Source: Rhodospirillales bacterium
GTDB taxonomy: Bacteria; Pseudomonadota; Alphaproteobacteria; Acetobacterales; Acetobacteraceae
Assembly (NCBI GenBank): GCA_947447625.1
Contig: CANFKS010000014.1
Span: forward strand, 1-54,101
Reading direction: 5' to 3'
Length of the DNA: 54,101 nt
Shown here: one piece after another, positions 1-15,570 of the stretch
How positions within the stretch are numbered: the stretch's first letter is position 1
How the letters are laid out: each line of letters begins with the position of its first letter
Made by a program: the position numbers and the translations under genes
Notes under the pieces: model-generated
Told to the model about the DNA's origin: nothing
Seen by the model: the letters and a program-made list of their open reading frames with translations, nothing else
Database searches by the model: none

Positions 1-3443
<3,443 letters not shown>

Positions 3444-3501
3444 GCTGCCACCTGTAAAATGATGTCGGCGGTCAATTCAGAGAGGCACGCCCGGAGGTTG
3501 C

Positions 3502-7674
<4,173 letters not shown>

Positions 7675-7957
7675 GCCTGTCCTACTGCCCCGTTCCACTC
7701 GAAAGCGTTCCACTCTCTGGCCGCTCGGTCCTGAAAATCCACGCGTATCGTCACGCGCTGTCGAACGCCACGCGTGATGCCACGCGCTGTCGCCACGGAG
7801 ATCGATCCCCCCGCCCGGAGTGGCAGCGGCCTCAGCGACCGCAGCCTCACGCCGCTCCAGGGTTCAAAACCCCAAGAACGCCTGAGAGGGCGGAAATCCT
7901 CACGGATTTCCACCCATCCCGAACGCATGCCGCGGCGTAGCAATGCCGCGACGAGCC
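7675..7957 (-). promoter_or_regulatory. rplL-rpoB intergenic region with a GNRA-capped hairpin
   Basis: A 283-nt gap inside the ribosomal/RNA polymerase operon. Plus-strand 7892-7911 is a perfect 8-bp inverted repeat (GGAAATCC/GGATTTCC); on the transcribed minus strand its loop is GTGA, a GNRA tetraloop. A direct repeat CACGCGCTGTCG occurs at 7752-7763 and 7781-7792. In E. coli the same gap holds a partial attenuator and an RNase III site, so a control or processing function is plausible, but it is inferred here. Confidence 0.4.
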
Positions 7958-8332
7958 TTACTTCACCTCGACCTTGGCGCCGTTGTCTTCGAGCACCTTT
8001 TTGATCTTGGCGGCCTCTTCCTTGTTCACGCCTTCCTTTACGGTCTTCGGCGCGCCTTCGACGAGGTCCTTGGCTTCCTTCAGGCCGAGACCCGTGATGG
8101 TGCGGATTTCCTTGATCACGTTGATCTTTTTGTCGCCGGCTTCGGCGAGGATCACGGTGAACTCGGTCTGCTCCTCAACGGGGGCGGCAGCGGCGGCAGC
8201 CGGCGCAGCGGCGGCAGCCACCGGCGCGGCGGCGGAAACGCCCCACTTCTCTTCAAGCATCTTCGACAGTTCGGCGGCTTCCAGCACCGTCAGCGCGGAA
8301 AGCTCATCCACAAGCCGAGAAAGATCAGCCAT
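7958..8332 (-). CDS. rplL: 50S ribosomal protein L7/L12
   Basis: Flexible stalk protein of the large subunit, which recruits translation GTPases; four or six copies bind L10. Product 124 aa starting [14 protein letters not shown], with the N-terminal dimerisation helix, an Ala/Pro-rich hinge at about 36-55 and the conserved C-terminal domain ([36 protein letters not shown]). Two in-frame ATGs exist, at 8338 and 8332. The AAGGGA sequence upstream is only 3-4 nt from the first and about 9-10 nt from the second, so I prefer 8332. It follows rplJ by about 86 nt. Identification is certain, the start less so. Confidence 0.97.
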   Translation of the reverse strand: MADLSRLVDELSALTVLEAAELSKMLEEKWGVSAAAPVAAAAAPAAAAAAPVEEQTEFTVILAEAGDKKINVIKEIRTITGLGLKEAKDLVEGAPKTVKEGVNKEEAAKIKKVLEDNGAKVEVK

Positions 8333-8418
8333 CTTCATGTATCCCTTATACTAGTCTCTGGTCGGTTCCATGCAAGCCCCGTGACCGGAGCCTGCGTTGA
8401 TGTCTCACGCAGCCCTGC

Positions 8419-8952
8419 TTAGGCCGCCTCGTCCTGGGGGGTGCCATGCTTGTCCGCATAGGCCGCCAAAACCCGCGCGATTTGCCCGCCCGGCGCCTGG
8501 AGAATCCCGGCAATGCGGGTCGCGGGGGTTTGAATCATCCCCACCAGCCCGGCACGCAGAGCGTCCAGCGACGGCAACTCGGACAGCGCCTTGACCCCAG
8601 ATACATCAAGCATCTGAGTTCCAAGCGCTCCACCGAGCACCACGAACTTATCGTTGGTCCTGGCGAACTCGATGGCCACCTTCGCCACAGCCACGGGATC
8701 CATGCACCACGCAAGCGCGGTCGGTCCTGTCAGCAGCGGCGCGATGCCAGCGAATCGGGTCCCATCCAGCGCGAGGGTGGCCAGTCGGTTCTTCGCGACT
8801 CGAAATTTCGCCCCGGCAGCACGCATCCGGCGCCGCAGTTCCGTCACTTCCGCCACAGTCATGCCCGCATTGCGGGTGACCACAACGAACGACGTCTCCG
8901 CGAACACCGCCGCAAGCTCGGCGACGAATTCACGCTTCTCCGTACGGTCCAA
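8419..8952 (-). CDS. rplJ: 50S ribosomal protein L10
   Basis: Stalk base protein, 177 aa, that binds 23S rRNA and anchors L7/L12. The start MDRTEKREFVAEL is a TTG codon at 8952, preceded by GGAG 7 nt upstream (GGAGAAGGGTT-TTG). The core FVVVTRNAGMTVAEVTELRRRMRAAGAKFRVAKN is typical L10. The C-terminal tail is long and helical, as expected for L12 dimer binding. The 300-nt leader upstream is highly structured and probably mediates autoregulation by the L10-L12 complex. The weak TTG start may help balance L10 against L7/L12; that point is inference. Confidence 0.97.
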   Translation of the reverse strand: MDRTEKREFVAELAAVFAETSFVVVTRNAGMTVAEVTELRRRMRAAGAKFRVAKNRLATLALDGTRFAGIAPLLTGPTALAWCMDPVAVAKVAIEFARTNDKFVVLGGALGTQMLDVSGVKALSELPSLDALRAGLVGMIQTPATRIAGILQAPGGQIARVLAAYADKHGTPQDEAA

Positions 8953-9252
8953 AACCCTTCTCCGTCGGTGATCGGTTGTGGATTGCCACAGCCGACCGGG
9001 TTGCCCTCTGAAACAAAACGAGCACCTGAAAAGGCGCCCGGATTGCCCCGGTTCGCCTGTCCATCCAACCGGAACCGCCAGTATTCCCGGAGCCTGCGCT
9101 CCTCAAACCCTGGCTTTCCCCGTCTCCCGTGCGCGGACCCGAAGGTCCATTACTGCCTGATGGCGACACACGGTCTCGGACAGGTTCGGGGGCTCCCGCC
9201 CCCTGCCCGCCACCCCTCGCGGGGCAGCGTATCCTGTTAACCCAGCCGCCGA
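8953..9252 (-). promoter_or_regulatory. L10 (rplJ) leader RNA region
   Basis: No gene fits in this stretch between rplA and rplJ, but it folds extensively on the transcribed minus strand. From 5' to 3' the elements are: a 6-bp GC hairpin (9188-9203); GGACC-TTCG-GGTCC, a cUUCGg tetraloop hairpin (9135-9148); an outer stem at 9077-9081/9110-9114 enclosing a GGAGC/GCTCC hairpin (9089-9102), with an asymmetric purine-rich internal loop resembling the L10 kink-turn; a hairpin at 9032-9058 followed by UUUU (weak terminator-like); and a 10-bp stem at 8972-8981/8986-8995 just upstream of the rplJ Shine-Dalgarno. This matches the known location of L10-L12 autoregulation. Confidence 0.6.
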
Positions 9253-9942
9253 TCAGGCGAGGGTCGCAACATCCACACGCACGCCCGGGCCCATGGTCGA
9301 GCTGACCGCTACCTTCTGGACGTAGGTGCCCTTGGCACCGGTCGGCTTCGCCTTGACGATGGCATCGGCGAAAGCGCGCGCATTCTCCAACAGCTTTTCG
9401 GTCGGGAACGACGCCTTGCCGATGCCGGCATGAACGATACCGGCCTTCTCGGCGCGGAACTCAACCTGGCCCGCCTTTGCGGCCAGAATGGCGCCCTTGA
9501 CATCCATCGTCACCGTGCCGAGACGCGGGTTCGGCATCAGGCCGCGCGGACCGAGGATCTTACCGAGACGGCCCACGAGGCCCATCATATCCGGCGTCGC
9601 GATGCAACGGTCGAACTGGATATCGCCAGCCTGGATCTTCTCGGCCAGATCGTCCGCACCAACCACGTCGGCCCCGGCGGCCAGCGCCTCTTCGGCCTTC
9701 GCACCGCGCGCAAACACGCCGACGCGCAATGTCTTGCCGGTGCCGTTGGGCAGGCCCACGAGGCCACGCACCATCTGATCGGCATGGCGCGGATCAATGC
9801 CGAGGTTCATCGAAATCTCGATCGTCTCGTCGAACTTCGCCTTGGCATTGCTCTGCGCCAGGGCGATCGCATCGGCGAGGGTATAATTCTTGCCGCTCTC
9901 GACCGTTTTGATCGCCGCAGCGTGACGCTTGTTATGTGCCAT
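9253..9942 (-). CDS. rplA: 50S ribosomal protein L1
   Basis: L1 stalk protein, 229 aa, which binds 23S rRNA and assists release of deacylated tRNA; in many bacteria it also represses its own L11 operon. The sequence [15 protein letters not shown]..., [24 protein letters not shown] and [12 protein letters not shown] is diagnostic. The length is normal. The ATG at 9942 lies 5 nt after the rplK stop, so the two are translationally coupled. Confidence 0.98.
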   Translation of the reverse strand: MAHNKRHAAAIKTVESGKNYTLADAIALAQSNAKAKFDETIEISMNLGIDPRHADQMVRGLVGLPNGTGKTLRVGVFARGAKAEEALAAGADVVGADDLAEKIQAGDIQFDRCIATPDMMGLVGRLGKILGPRGLMPNPRLGTVTMDVKGAILAAKAGQVEFRAEKAGIVHAGIGKASFPTEKLLENARAFADAIVKAKPTGAKGTYVQKVAVSSTMGPGVRVDVATLA

Positions 9943-9947
9943 AATGA

Positions 9948-10382
9948 TCAGCCCTCCACCACGGTGATACCCATCGAACGCGCCGACCCGGCGAGCATGC
10001 TCACCGCGCCTTCAACGTCGTTGGCGTTCATGTGGATCATCTTGGTCGCCGCGATTTCGCGCAGCTGGCTCGTCGTCACCTTGCCGACAGCGGCGCCCTT
10101 GCCCGGCGTCGTCGTGCCTTTGGTGATGCCGGCGGCCTTCTTGAGGAAGTAGGTGTTCGGCGGCGTCTTGGTGATGAAGGTGAACGTGCGGTCACCAAAC
10201 GCGGTGATCACGACCGGAACCGGCATGCCGGGCTCCATCTGAGCCGTGACAGCGTTGAATTCCTTGACGAACGACATGATGTTCAGGCCGCGCTGACCCA
10301 GCGCCGGGCCAACCGGCGGCGACGGATTGGCTTTGCCGGCCGGAATCTGCAACTTGATATAGCCGACGATTTTCTTCGCCAT
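9948..10382 (-). CDS. rplK: 50S ribosomal protein L11
   Basis: Component of the GTPase-associated centre, 144 aa. It starts [32 protein letters not shown] and has the C-terminal rRNA-binding segment with [31 protein letters not shown] lies about 9 nt upstream of the ATG. It is the first gene of the operon here. The usual upstream partners secE and nusG are absent: the next gene on the right points away. Confidence 0.98.
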   Translation of the reverse strand: MAKKIVGYIKLQIPAGKANPSPPVGPALGQRGLNIMSFVKEFNAVTAQMEPGMPVPVVITAFGDRTFTFITKTPPNTYFLKKAAGITKGTTTPGKGAAVGKVTTSQLREIAATKMIHMNANDVEGAVSMLAGSARSMGITVVEG

Positions 10383-10781
10383 GATCCCAGTTCCTCATGC
10401 CCGTGAGGATGACCCCACGGCGCGGTTACAGACGGGACCGTGGTGCAAACGACCCAGGGCCACACCTGCCATATGACAAGCCAGCCCCGGAAGTCTCCCA
10501 CGTTCCGGATGAGCGGCGGGGCTTACCGCACCTCGCCGCCTGAGTCAAAGCCCTTCCGTATAATACACCGGCACTGACGTGAACCCAGCCATGCCCAAAC
10601 GCGGCATCCCCCCCTGCCCTCCCACGCATTGCCTCGCGCACCGGCAAACCCGGCGCGCATACCGAAACCCCGTGCTGCGCTGACTTACCCAACCGATCGG
10701 TCCACACTGCACTCTGTCATGGATCCGCAAGCCGCCGCGTCCGCGACACATGCCGGGCCCAACAACCACAAGGAACCCCAT
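10383..10781. other. Divergent intergenic region (rplK / membrane protein), probable promoters
   Basis: About 400 bp without a convincing gene. For rplK, the minus strand has TTGACT (10548-10543), a 17-nt spacer and TAAGCC (10525-10520), a possible sigma70-type promoter. For the rightward gene, a perfect TATAAT lies at 10559-10564 but has no clear -35. A 28-nt segment at 10647-10674 recurs with one mismatch at 11384-11411 beyond the membrane gene, so that gene is bracketed by the repeat. No tRNA, secE or nusG is present. Promoter calls are weak. Confidence 0.35.
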
Positions 10782-11231
10782 ATGCGAGCCTCGCCCCCTT
10801 CCCGCGCTGCCCTCGGCTTCCTCACCGCTGTGCTGTCGGTGCTGACCTTCCACCAGGGTATGATCCTGCTGCTGCACTTCACGCCGATCCCCGGCATCCA
10901 GATCGCGGGGTGGCCCTACTCCTTCAGCCCGATCCCTCCTTTCGGGGTTCCGCAGATTTTCAACCTCTGCTTCTGGGGCGGCCTCTACGGCCTCGTCTTC
11001 GGTCTGATCGAACCCAAACTCAGTGCGCCCCTGTGGCGCAACGGCCTGCTGCTTGGCCTCTGCGCGGTCATGGTCGGCTTTTTCGTGGTGCCCCTGATCA
11101 AAAACACGCCCCTTGGCGGCGGCTGGATTGTCGGCAACTGGATCCGTTCGATCCTCATCAACGGCTGCTTCGGCCTGGGCGTCGGGATTCTCTACCCGGT
11201 CCTGCGCCGGCGCATCCTCGCCAGAAGCTAG
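10782..11231 (+). CDS. Hypothetical 4-TM inner-membrane protein
   Basis: A 149-aa protein I do not recognise. The ATG at 10782 follows AAGGAA with 6-nt spacing, clearly better than in-frame codons upstream. Four hydrophobic segments are visible: about residues 8-32, 59-80, 88-108 and 122-142. The loops are short and Pro/Gly rich, the C-terminus is basic (RRRILARS), and no catalytic motif is evident. It is transcribed away from rplK and ends in a palindrome that supplies its TAG stop, followed by an intrinsic terminator at 11319-11364. The conserved context (ribosomal operon to the left, lipid A genes to the right) does not suggest a role. Confidence 0.75.
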   Translation: MRASPPSRAALGFLTAVLSVLTFHQGMILLLHFTPIPGIQIAGWPYSFSPIPPFGVPQIFNLCFWGGLYGLVFGLIEPKLSAPLWRNGLLLGLCAVMVGFFVVPLIKNTPLGGGWIVGNWIRSILINGCFGLGVGILYPVLRRRILARS

Positions 11232-11272
11232 AGCCTGATGATTCTTGGCGGAATCGCCAAAAATCATCAGGC
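11229..11272 (+). repeat. REP-like palindromic element, copy 1
   Basis: Inverted repeat with 18-nt arms (11233-11250 and 11255-11272), 17 of 18 paired, loop GAAT. It begins TAGAGCCTGATGATT, and its TAG is the stop codon of the preceding gene. A second copy at 31739-31782 has the same polarity relative to its upstream gene, the same TAG and a perfect 18-bp stem. The flanking sequences are also alike (GATCAAAG.../AATCGAAC...). This looks like a dispersed extragenic palindrome family rather than chance. Confidence 0.8.
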
Positions 11273-11282
11273 GATCAAAGAC

Positions 11283-11320
11283 AGAGCGATGCCTTCGCCT
11301 GTCAGAAGGCATCCCGCTCT
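11283..11320. repeat. Bulged hairpin in the palindrome cluster
   Basis: The 8-bp stem 11289-11296/11305-11312 (ATGCCTTC/GAAGGCAT) is extended by 6 bp (11283-11288/11315-11320) across a CC bulge. It lies directly between the REP-like element and the terminator hairpin. It may be part of a composite element; its function is unknown. Confidence 0.5.
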
Positions 11321-11364
11321 CATACCAAGGCTCGCAAAGCGCGACCCTTGGTATGAGTCTTTTT
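11319..11364 (+). terminator. Rho-independent terminator of the 10782-11231 gene
   Basis: A 12-bp perfect stem (CTCATACCAAGG, 11319-11330, with CCTTGGTATGAG, 11346-11357) is immediately followed by TCTTTTT (11358-11364) on the plus strand. This is the canonical form for a rightward transcript and lies 88 nt after the stop codon. Confidence 0.75.
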
Positions 11365-11383
11365 CCGCGCGCCGCCGCCCACC

Positions 11384-11446
11384 AACCCGGCGCGCATACC
11401 GAAACCCTGTGATCGCGGAAGAGCAGCGATCACAGGGTTTCGGTAT
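11384..11446. repeat. Perfect 21-bp inverted repeat and 28-nt direct repeat
   Basis: The arms 11396-11416 and 11426-11446 pair perfectly over 21 bp with a 9-nt loop. No T-run follows on either strand, so it is not a standard terminator. The left part (11384-11411) matches 10647-10674 in direct orientation with one difference in 28 nt. Together they bracket the membrane-protein gene. A long perfect stem between convergent genes could also act as a bidirectional transcription or exonuclease barrier (inference). Confidence 0.6.
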
Positions 11447-11462
11447 AACCCGGGCGCCAGCG

Positions 11463-12305
11463 TTACATCCCGGCGATATCGAGGCCGATCAGGAACAGCC
11501 CGGCCTGATCGGCGGCGGCGATCGTGGCTGCCCGATCCGCCAGCAAGGCGCCGCCAGCCTCAAACGCCACACCGCGCAACCCGGCCGCCGCCGCCTGCGC
11601 GATCGTGGTGGCGCCAATCGTCGGCAGATCGGCGCGTCGGTCCTGGCCCGGCTTGCTGACCTTCACCAACACGCCGCCCATCCCCCCGCGGCGCAGACCC
11701 GCAGCCCGGCCCAGCATGGCGTCCGTCCCCTCGATCGCCTCGACCGCGAGCACCAACCCCTGCTGCACAACGCAGCCCTGCCCGACATCGGCAGCCCCCA
11801 ATGCGCGCGCCACCGCGACGCCACGCTTGATGTCAGCCATCGCCTGCGGGTCCGGCGCCATCCGCCCCAACACCCCCGCCGGTGCCAGCGCCTCGGTGAG
11901 GATTTCGTGCGCCCCCAGCACGCGAAACCCCTCCTCCCCCAATATCTTCACCACGGCGGCCAGCAGCGTGTCATCCCCGCCCCCGAACACCGAACGCCCG
12001 ATCCGCCCGATCAGCCGCATCCCCACCGCATCCGGCCGCAAATCAAAAAAACCGGGCCGCCGCACAGGCCCGATCATCACCACATCGGCGCAGTGATTGG
12101 CGCGGAGCAATTCCAGGATCCGCCCCGCCGCCCCGATCCGGCTGAACCCATGCGGAAACGGGGCCAGCACAGGCGGCTCCGCGAAGCCTTCGAGACCGAT
12201 GACGAACACCGCCCGCCCGCCCGCCACAGCCGCCGCAGCCACCCGCCCCGGCAAGGGGCCGCCCCCAGCAAGAATGCCAAGCCGCGGCCGCCCGCCGTCA
12301 GCCAT
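11463..12305 (-). CDS. lpxI: UDP-2,3-diacylglucosamine pyrophosphatase LpxI
   Basis: Hydrolyses UDP-2,3-diacylglucosamine to lipid X and UMP (fourth step of lipid A synthesis), replacing LpxH in most Alphaproteobacteria. About 280 aa: an N-terminal domain with LGILAGGGPLP and a C-terminal DUF1009 domain with QQGLVLAVEAIEGTDAML, LVKVSKPGQDRRADLPTIG and GVAFEAGGALL, the family signature. The ATG at 12305 overlaps the lpxA stop by 8 nt; ATGs at 12314 and an upstream codon at 12320 are alternatives. It ends the minus-strand cluster; lpxB, often next, is not here. Identification is strong. Confidence 0.93.
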   Translation of the reverse strand: MADGGRPRLGILAGGGPLPGRVAAAAVAGGRAVFVIGLEGFAEPPVLAPFPHGFSRIGAAGRILELLRANHCADVVMIGPVRRPGFFDLRPDAVGMRLIGRIGRSVFGGGDDTLLAAVVKILGEEGFRVLGAHEILTEALAPAGVLGRMAPDPQAMADIKRGVAVARALGAADVGQGCVVQQGLVLAVEAIEGTDAMLGRAAGLRRGGMGGVLVKVSKPGQDRRADLPTIGATTIAQAAAAGLRGVAFEAGGALLADRAATIAAADQAGLFLIGLDIAGM

Positions 12306-13110
12306 CGCTGTCATCGTCATTCAGCCGGCCCGTCCGCACCAGGCCGCGGCGCGACGGCGCATCGACGAACGCCAGCACCTCATCGACCAGCGCATCCCCC
12401 GCCAGCCGCGCCCGCACCGCCGCAACCCGCACCGCGAACACGCCCTCGCCCCAGAACAACTCGCGATACGCCCCGCGCACCGAGCGGATCGTCGCCGCGT
12501 CGAACCCACGCCGGCGCATGCCGATCACATTGATGCTTGCCAGCCGCGCCCGGTTGCCCAGCACGACCCCGAACGGCACCACATCGGCTTCAACCCCGGT
12601 CACGCCGCCAATCATCGCCGCCCGCCCAATCCGGACGAACTGATGGATCGCCGCACTCCCGCCGATCACCGCGTTGTCGCCGATCACGACATGGCCGCCC
12701 ATCACGACGTTGTTGGCGACAATCACCCCGTTGCCGAGCGCGCAATCATGCGCGACATGCGTCACCGCCATCAGCATGCAATCAGCCCCCACACTGGTAA
12801 GCCCACGCCCGGTCGCAGTGCCGCGATGGATCGTGACGTGCTCGCGCACCAGCGTGCGCGGCCCCACTTCGGTGCGGGTCGGCTCGCCTTTGTATTTCAG
12901 GTCCTGCGGCGCCATCCCCACGGTGCTGAACGGAAACAACTGCACGTCTGCGCCAATCGTCGTATGGCCATCGAGCACGACATGGCTGATCAGCCGCGCC
13001 CCATCGCCCACTTCGACATCGGGCCCGACGATGCAGAACGGCCCGATTTCGACGCCATGCCCCAGCTTTGCGCCGGGCGCGACGATGGCTGTCGGATGAA
13101 TTTGGGTCAC
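12298..13110 (-). CDS. lpxA: Acyl-ACP-UDP-N-acetylglucosamine O-acyltransferase
   Basis: First enzyme of lipid A synthesis: transfers a 3-hydroxyacyl chain from ACP to UDP-GlcNAc in the cytoplasm. Left-handed beta-helix hexapeptide repeats run from IHPTAIVAPGAKLGHGVEIG onward. The catalytic His is in MLMAVTHVAHDC. The C-terminal helical domain includes NVIGMRRRGFDAATI. I prefer the GTG at 13110 (VTQIHPTAIV) because GAGAGG lies just upstream and homologues begin this way; an ATG at 13143 is possible but would overlap fabZ by 14 nt and has no ribosome site. 270 aa, normal length. Confidence 0.95.
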   Translation of the reverse strand: MTQIHPTAIVAPGAKLGHGVEIGPFCIVGPDVEVGDGARLISHVVLDGHTTIGADVQLFPFSTVGMAPQDLKYKGEPTRTEVGPRTLVREHVTIHRGTATGRGLTSVGADCMLMAVTHVAHDCALGNGVIVANNVVMGGHVVIGDNAVIGGSAAIHQFVRIGRAAMIGGVTGVEADVVPFGVVLGNRARLASINVIGMRRRGFDAATIRSVRGAYRELFWGEGVFAVRVAAVRARLAGDALVDEVLAFVDAPSRRGLVRTGRLNDDDSDG

Positions 13111-13129
13111 TGGCCTCTCGATCCGATCT

Positions 13130-13642
13130 TCAGTCCGCGGCATTGGCGGCGCGATCAGGCTTCTTGTCTTTCGGGATCACCATCGCGGTGAACGTCGCCT
13201 CGGCCACTTTCACGCCATCGACCGTCGCCGTCCCCTCGAAGCGCCATACCGTGCCGCGCTGGCGATCCTTGCGGACGTTGAGGCGCAGCTGATCGCCCGG
13301 TGTCACCGGGCGGCGGAACTTCGCGCCCTCGATCGACATGAAGAACACACTGACCCCATACCCCTCGTCCGGCCCCAGCGTCTCGCACACCACCACCCCG
13401 GCGGTCTGACACATCGCCTCCACGATCAGCACACCCGGCATCACGTAGTTGCCGGGGAAATGCCCTTGGAAGAAATTATCGTTGAACGTGACGTTCTTGA
13501 TGCCGACCGCGCCCGCATCGGGCACGAAATCAACCACCCGGTCGATCAGCAGAAAGGGATAGCGATGCGGCAACCCCTTCATGATCCGGTTCACATCAAT
13601 CACGGCGATGGGTTCGGGCTGGAATGGGGGCGTATCGCTCAT
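13130..13642 (-). CDS. fabZ: 3-hydroxyacyl-ACP dehydratase FabZ
   Basis: Hot-dog-fold dehydratase of type II fatty acid synthesis that shares hydroxyacyl-ACP with LpxA and LpxD. 170 aa from the ATG at 13642 (MSDTPPFQPEPIAVIDVNRIMKG). The active-site His is in LPHRYPFLLIDRV, and the conserved FFQGHFPGNYVMPGVLIVEAM segment carries the catalytic acid. It lies between lpxD and lpxA, the standard order that balances fatty acid against lipid A synthesis. The N-terminal extension of about 15 residues is ordinary for the group. Confidence 0.97.
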   Translation of the reverse strand: MSDTPPFQPEPIAVIDVNRIMKGLPHRYPFLLIDRVVDFVPDAGAVGIKNVTFNDNFFQGHFPGNYVMPGVLIVEAMCQTAGVVVCETLGPDEGYGVSVFFMSIEGAKFRRPVTPGDQLRLNVRKDRQRGTVWRFEGTATVDGVKVAEATFTAMVIPKDKKPDRAANAAD

Positions 13643-13652
13643 GGCCGTCCTG

Positions 13653-14729
13653 CTAGCTCTCCGAAATAGGGGTTGAAGCGGCCGACTTGGCCGAAGGGTG
13701 CGCCGCGAGCCGGCGGAGCAACGCCACCTGGCGGAACATGCTGCGCGCCGGCATCGCCGGGCTGCCGAGCCACTCCACGCCAGCCGGCACATCGCCCATC
13801 ACCCCGGCCTGCGCCCCGATCCGCGCCTTGCGTCCGATGGTCAGATGCCCTGCAATCCCCACCTGCCCGCCCAGCATCACGAAATCCTCGATCACCGCCG
13901 AACCCGCGATACCGACCTGGGCGACGATGACACAGCAGCGGCCGATTTTTACATTATGCCCGATCTGCACCAAATTATCGATCCGTGTGCCCGCGCCGAT
14001 CACCGTATCCTGCGCCGAGCCGCGGTCGATGCAGCTGTTGGCACCCACCTCGACATCGTCCGCTATGAGCACCAGGCCAAGCTGCGGCACCGTCTCCGGC
14101 CCGCGCGGCCCGAACGCAAACCCGAACCCCTCCTGCCCGATCCGGGCACCCGGGTATATCGAGACCCGCGCACCGAGGATGGCATGGCTGATCGATGCAC
14201 CAGCCCCGATCCTGCAATCCACCCCGATCTCGACCCCGGCCCCGATCACCGCCCCCGCCCCGATCCGGCAGCGCGCCCCGATCACCGCCCCGGCCTCGAT
14301 CACCGCGAGCGGCCCGACCTCGGCGTGCGGATCGACAGATGCCGCCGGATCCACCACAGCCGAGCCATGCACCCCCGGTTGGGCCGGCGCCACCGGGAAA
14401 AACAGCGCCGCGACGCGCGCCCAACCAAGATAAGGCTCCTTCGTCACAATCGCAGCACAGCCTTGCGGCACGTGCCCGGCCATGTCGGGATGCACGATCA
14501 CCGCGCCGGCGCGTGTTGCCCGCAACGCCGGCAAATAGCGCCGATTGTCGAGAAAACTCACCTCACGCGGCCCCGCCGCCTGCAACGGAGCCGGGCCCAT
14601 CACCATCATCTCGACGGCGCCCCCGTCCACACCACCGTCCACACCACCCTCCGCGCCCCCGGCCGCAGCCACCACCGCCGAAAGCGGATGCGGCCCGGTG
14701 CGGGCAAAAAAGCGCGGATCGCCCGCCAT
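13653..14729 (-). CDS. lpxD: UDP-3-O-acylglucosamine N-acyltransferase
   Basis: Third step of lipid A synthesis: adds a second 3-hydroxyacyl chain at the 2-amino group. 358 aa. An N-terminal uridine-binding domain (about 1-115, REVSFLDNRRYLPAL) is followed by hexapeptide repeats (HGSAVVDPAASVDPHAEVGP onward) and a C-terminal helix. The catalytic His is in NLVQIGHNVKIG. The GVDGGVDGG stretch near residue 30 is a small in-frame duplication in an otherwise conserved domain. It starts 1 nt after the skp stop and ends 10 nt before fabZ. Confidence 0.96.
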   Translation of the reverse strand: MAGDPRFFARTGPHPLSAVVAAAGGAEGGVDGGVDGGAVEMMVMGPAPLQAAGPREVSFLDNRRYLPALRATRAGAVIVHPDMAGHVPQGCAAIVTKEPYLGWARVAALFFPVAPAQPGVHGSAVVDPAASVDPHAEVGPLAVIEAGAVIGARCRIGAGAVIGAGVEIGVDCRIGAGASISHAILGARVSIYPGARIGQEGFGFAFGPRGPETVPQLGLVLIADDVEVGANSCIDRGSAQDTVIGAGTRIDNLVQIGHNVKIGRCCVIVAQVGIAGSAVIEDFVMLGGQVGIAGHLTIGRKARIGAQAGVMGDVPAGVEWLGSPAMPARSMFRQVALLRRLAAHPSAKSAASTPISES

Positions 14730-14730
14730 C

Positions 14731-15564
14731 TCAGGGCTTCTTCGGGGCCGCAGCCGGAGCAGCCGCCGGGGAAGCCGCCGGCACGTTCGGCGACACGCCC
14801 TCAGGCGGGATCGTCACCGACGGCAACAGCTTGTTGAGCTGCTCCGTCACATCGTCCGTGATATCGAACTCGTTGACATTCAGGGCAACCTGCGCCCGAT
14901 GCAGCACGATGTTCATGCTCCGGCTCTCCGCGACCTGACGTATTACGCCGATCAACGAGGCCTGGATCTGGTTGAGACCATACTGCGCCGCTTCCTGGAT
15001 GATGCGGCTGCGCGCCTGGAAATTACGCTGCGCATTGGTGATGCGGTCCTGCAATTCCTTTTCCTTGATGCGGATCTGGTCGGGGGACAGCGTGCTGCGT
15101 TGATTGGCCAGCGCCTGCTGCATGTCGCGCCAGGTCTGCTGCTCCTTTTGCGCCTCGTCGTTGAGCCTGTCGCGCCGCTCGCTGATCACCCGATCGACCT
15201 GCAGCGCAGCACTCGCCGCGCGCATCACTTCGGGCACCCCGATGATGCCGATCGTCGGCGCCGGCGGCGCGGCGCCGCGCGGCAAAGGCGGCAATTCCGG
15301 CACGGGCGGCATCGGGGCCTGGATCGGCGCAGCCTCGGCATCGGCCTGCTGCTGCGCTGCCGGCTGCCCCGCAGGCGCCCGCGGCGCGGCGGCCGCCGGA
15401 CGTGCGGGAGCGGGCGCTGGTGCTGGTGCTGGGCGCTGCTGTGTCCCCTGCGCCGGGCGCGCCTGCCCCGGAATGAAATAATCCTGCGATTGCGCCAACA
15501 CGGGCGCAGCAAGCAATCCGAGAACGGCCACCAGACCGCCCAGACGACAGAAAAGACGCATCAT
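14731..15564 (-). CDS. OmpH/Skp family periplasmic chaperone
   Basis: 277 aa with an N-terminal signal peptide (MMRLFCRLGGLVAVLGLLAAPVLAQ, read in two parts, cleaved after ALA/Q). An unusually long Pro/Ala/Gln-rich spacer at about 35-100 precedes an alpha-helical coiled-coil OmpH region (RRDRLNDEAQKEQQTWRDM, IQEAAQYGLNQIQAS). Skp holds unfolded outer-membrane proteins for BamA; the gene lies between bamA and lpxD as in many Proteobacteria. The low-complexity spacer and Ala/Pro-rich tail make it longer than E. coli Skp (161 aa). Two adjacent ATGs are possible starts. Confidence 0.88.
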   Translation of the reverse strand: MMRLFCRLGGLVAVLGLLAAPVLAQSQDYFIPGQARPAQGTQQRPAPAPAPAPARPAAAAPRAPAGQPAAQQQADAEAAPIQAPMPPVPELPPLPRGAAPPAPTIGIIGVPEVMRAASAALQVDRVISERRDRLNDEAQKEQQTWRDMQQALANQRSTLSPDQIRIKEKELQDRITNAQRNFQARSRIIQEAAQYGLNQIQASLIGVIRQVAESRSMNIVLHRAQVALNVNEFDITDDVTEQLNKLLPSVTIPPEGVSPNVPAASPAAAPAAAPKKP

Positions 15565-15570
15565 GATGGT

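Noticed and set aside
10441-10560. Possible tRNA upstream of rplK (tRNA-Trp often sits before secE)
   Set aside because: No cloverleaf or TTCGANNC T-loop could be found on either strand.
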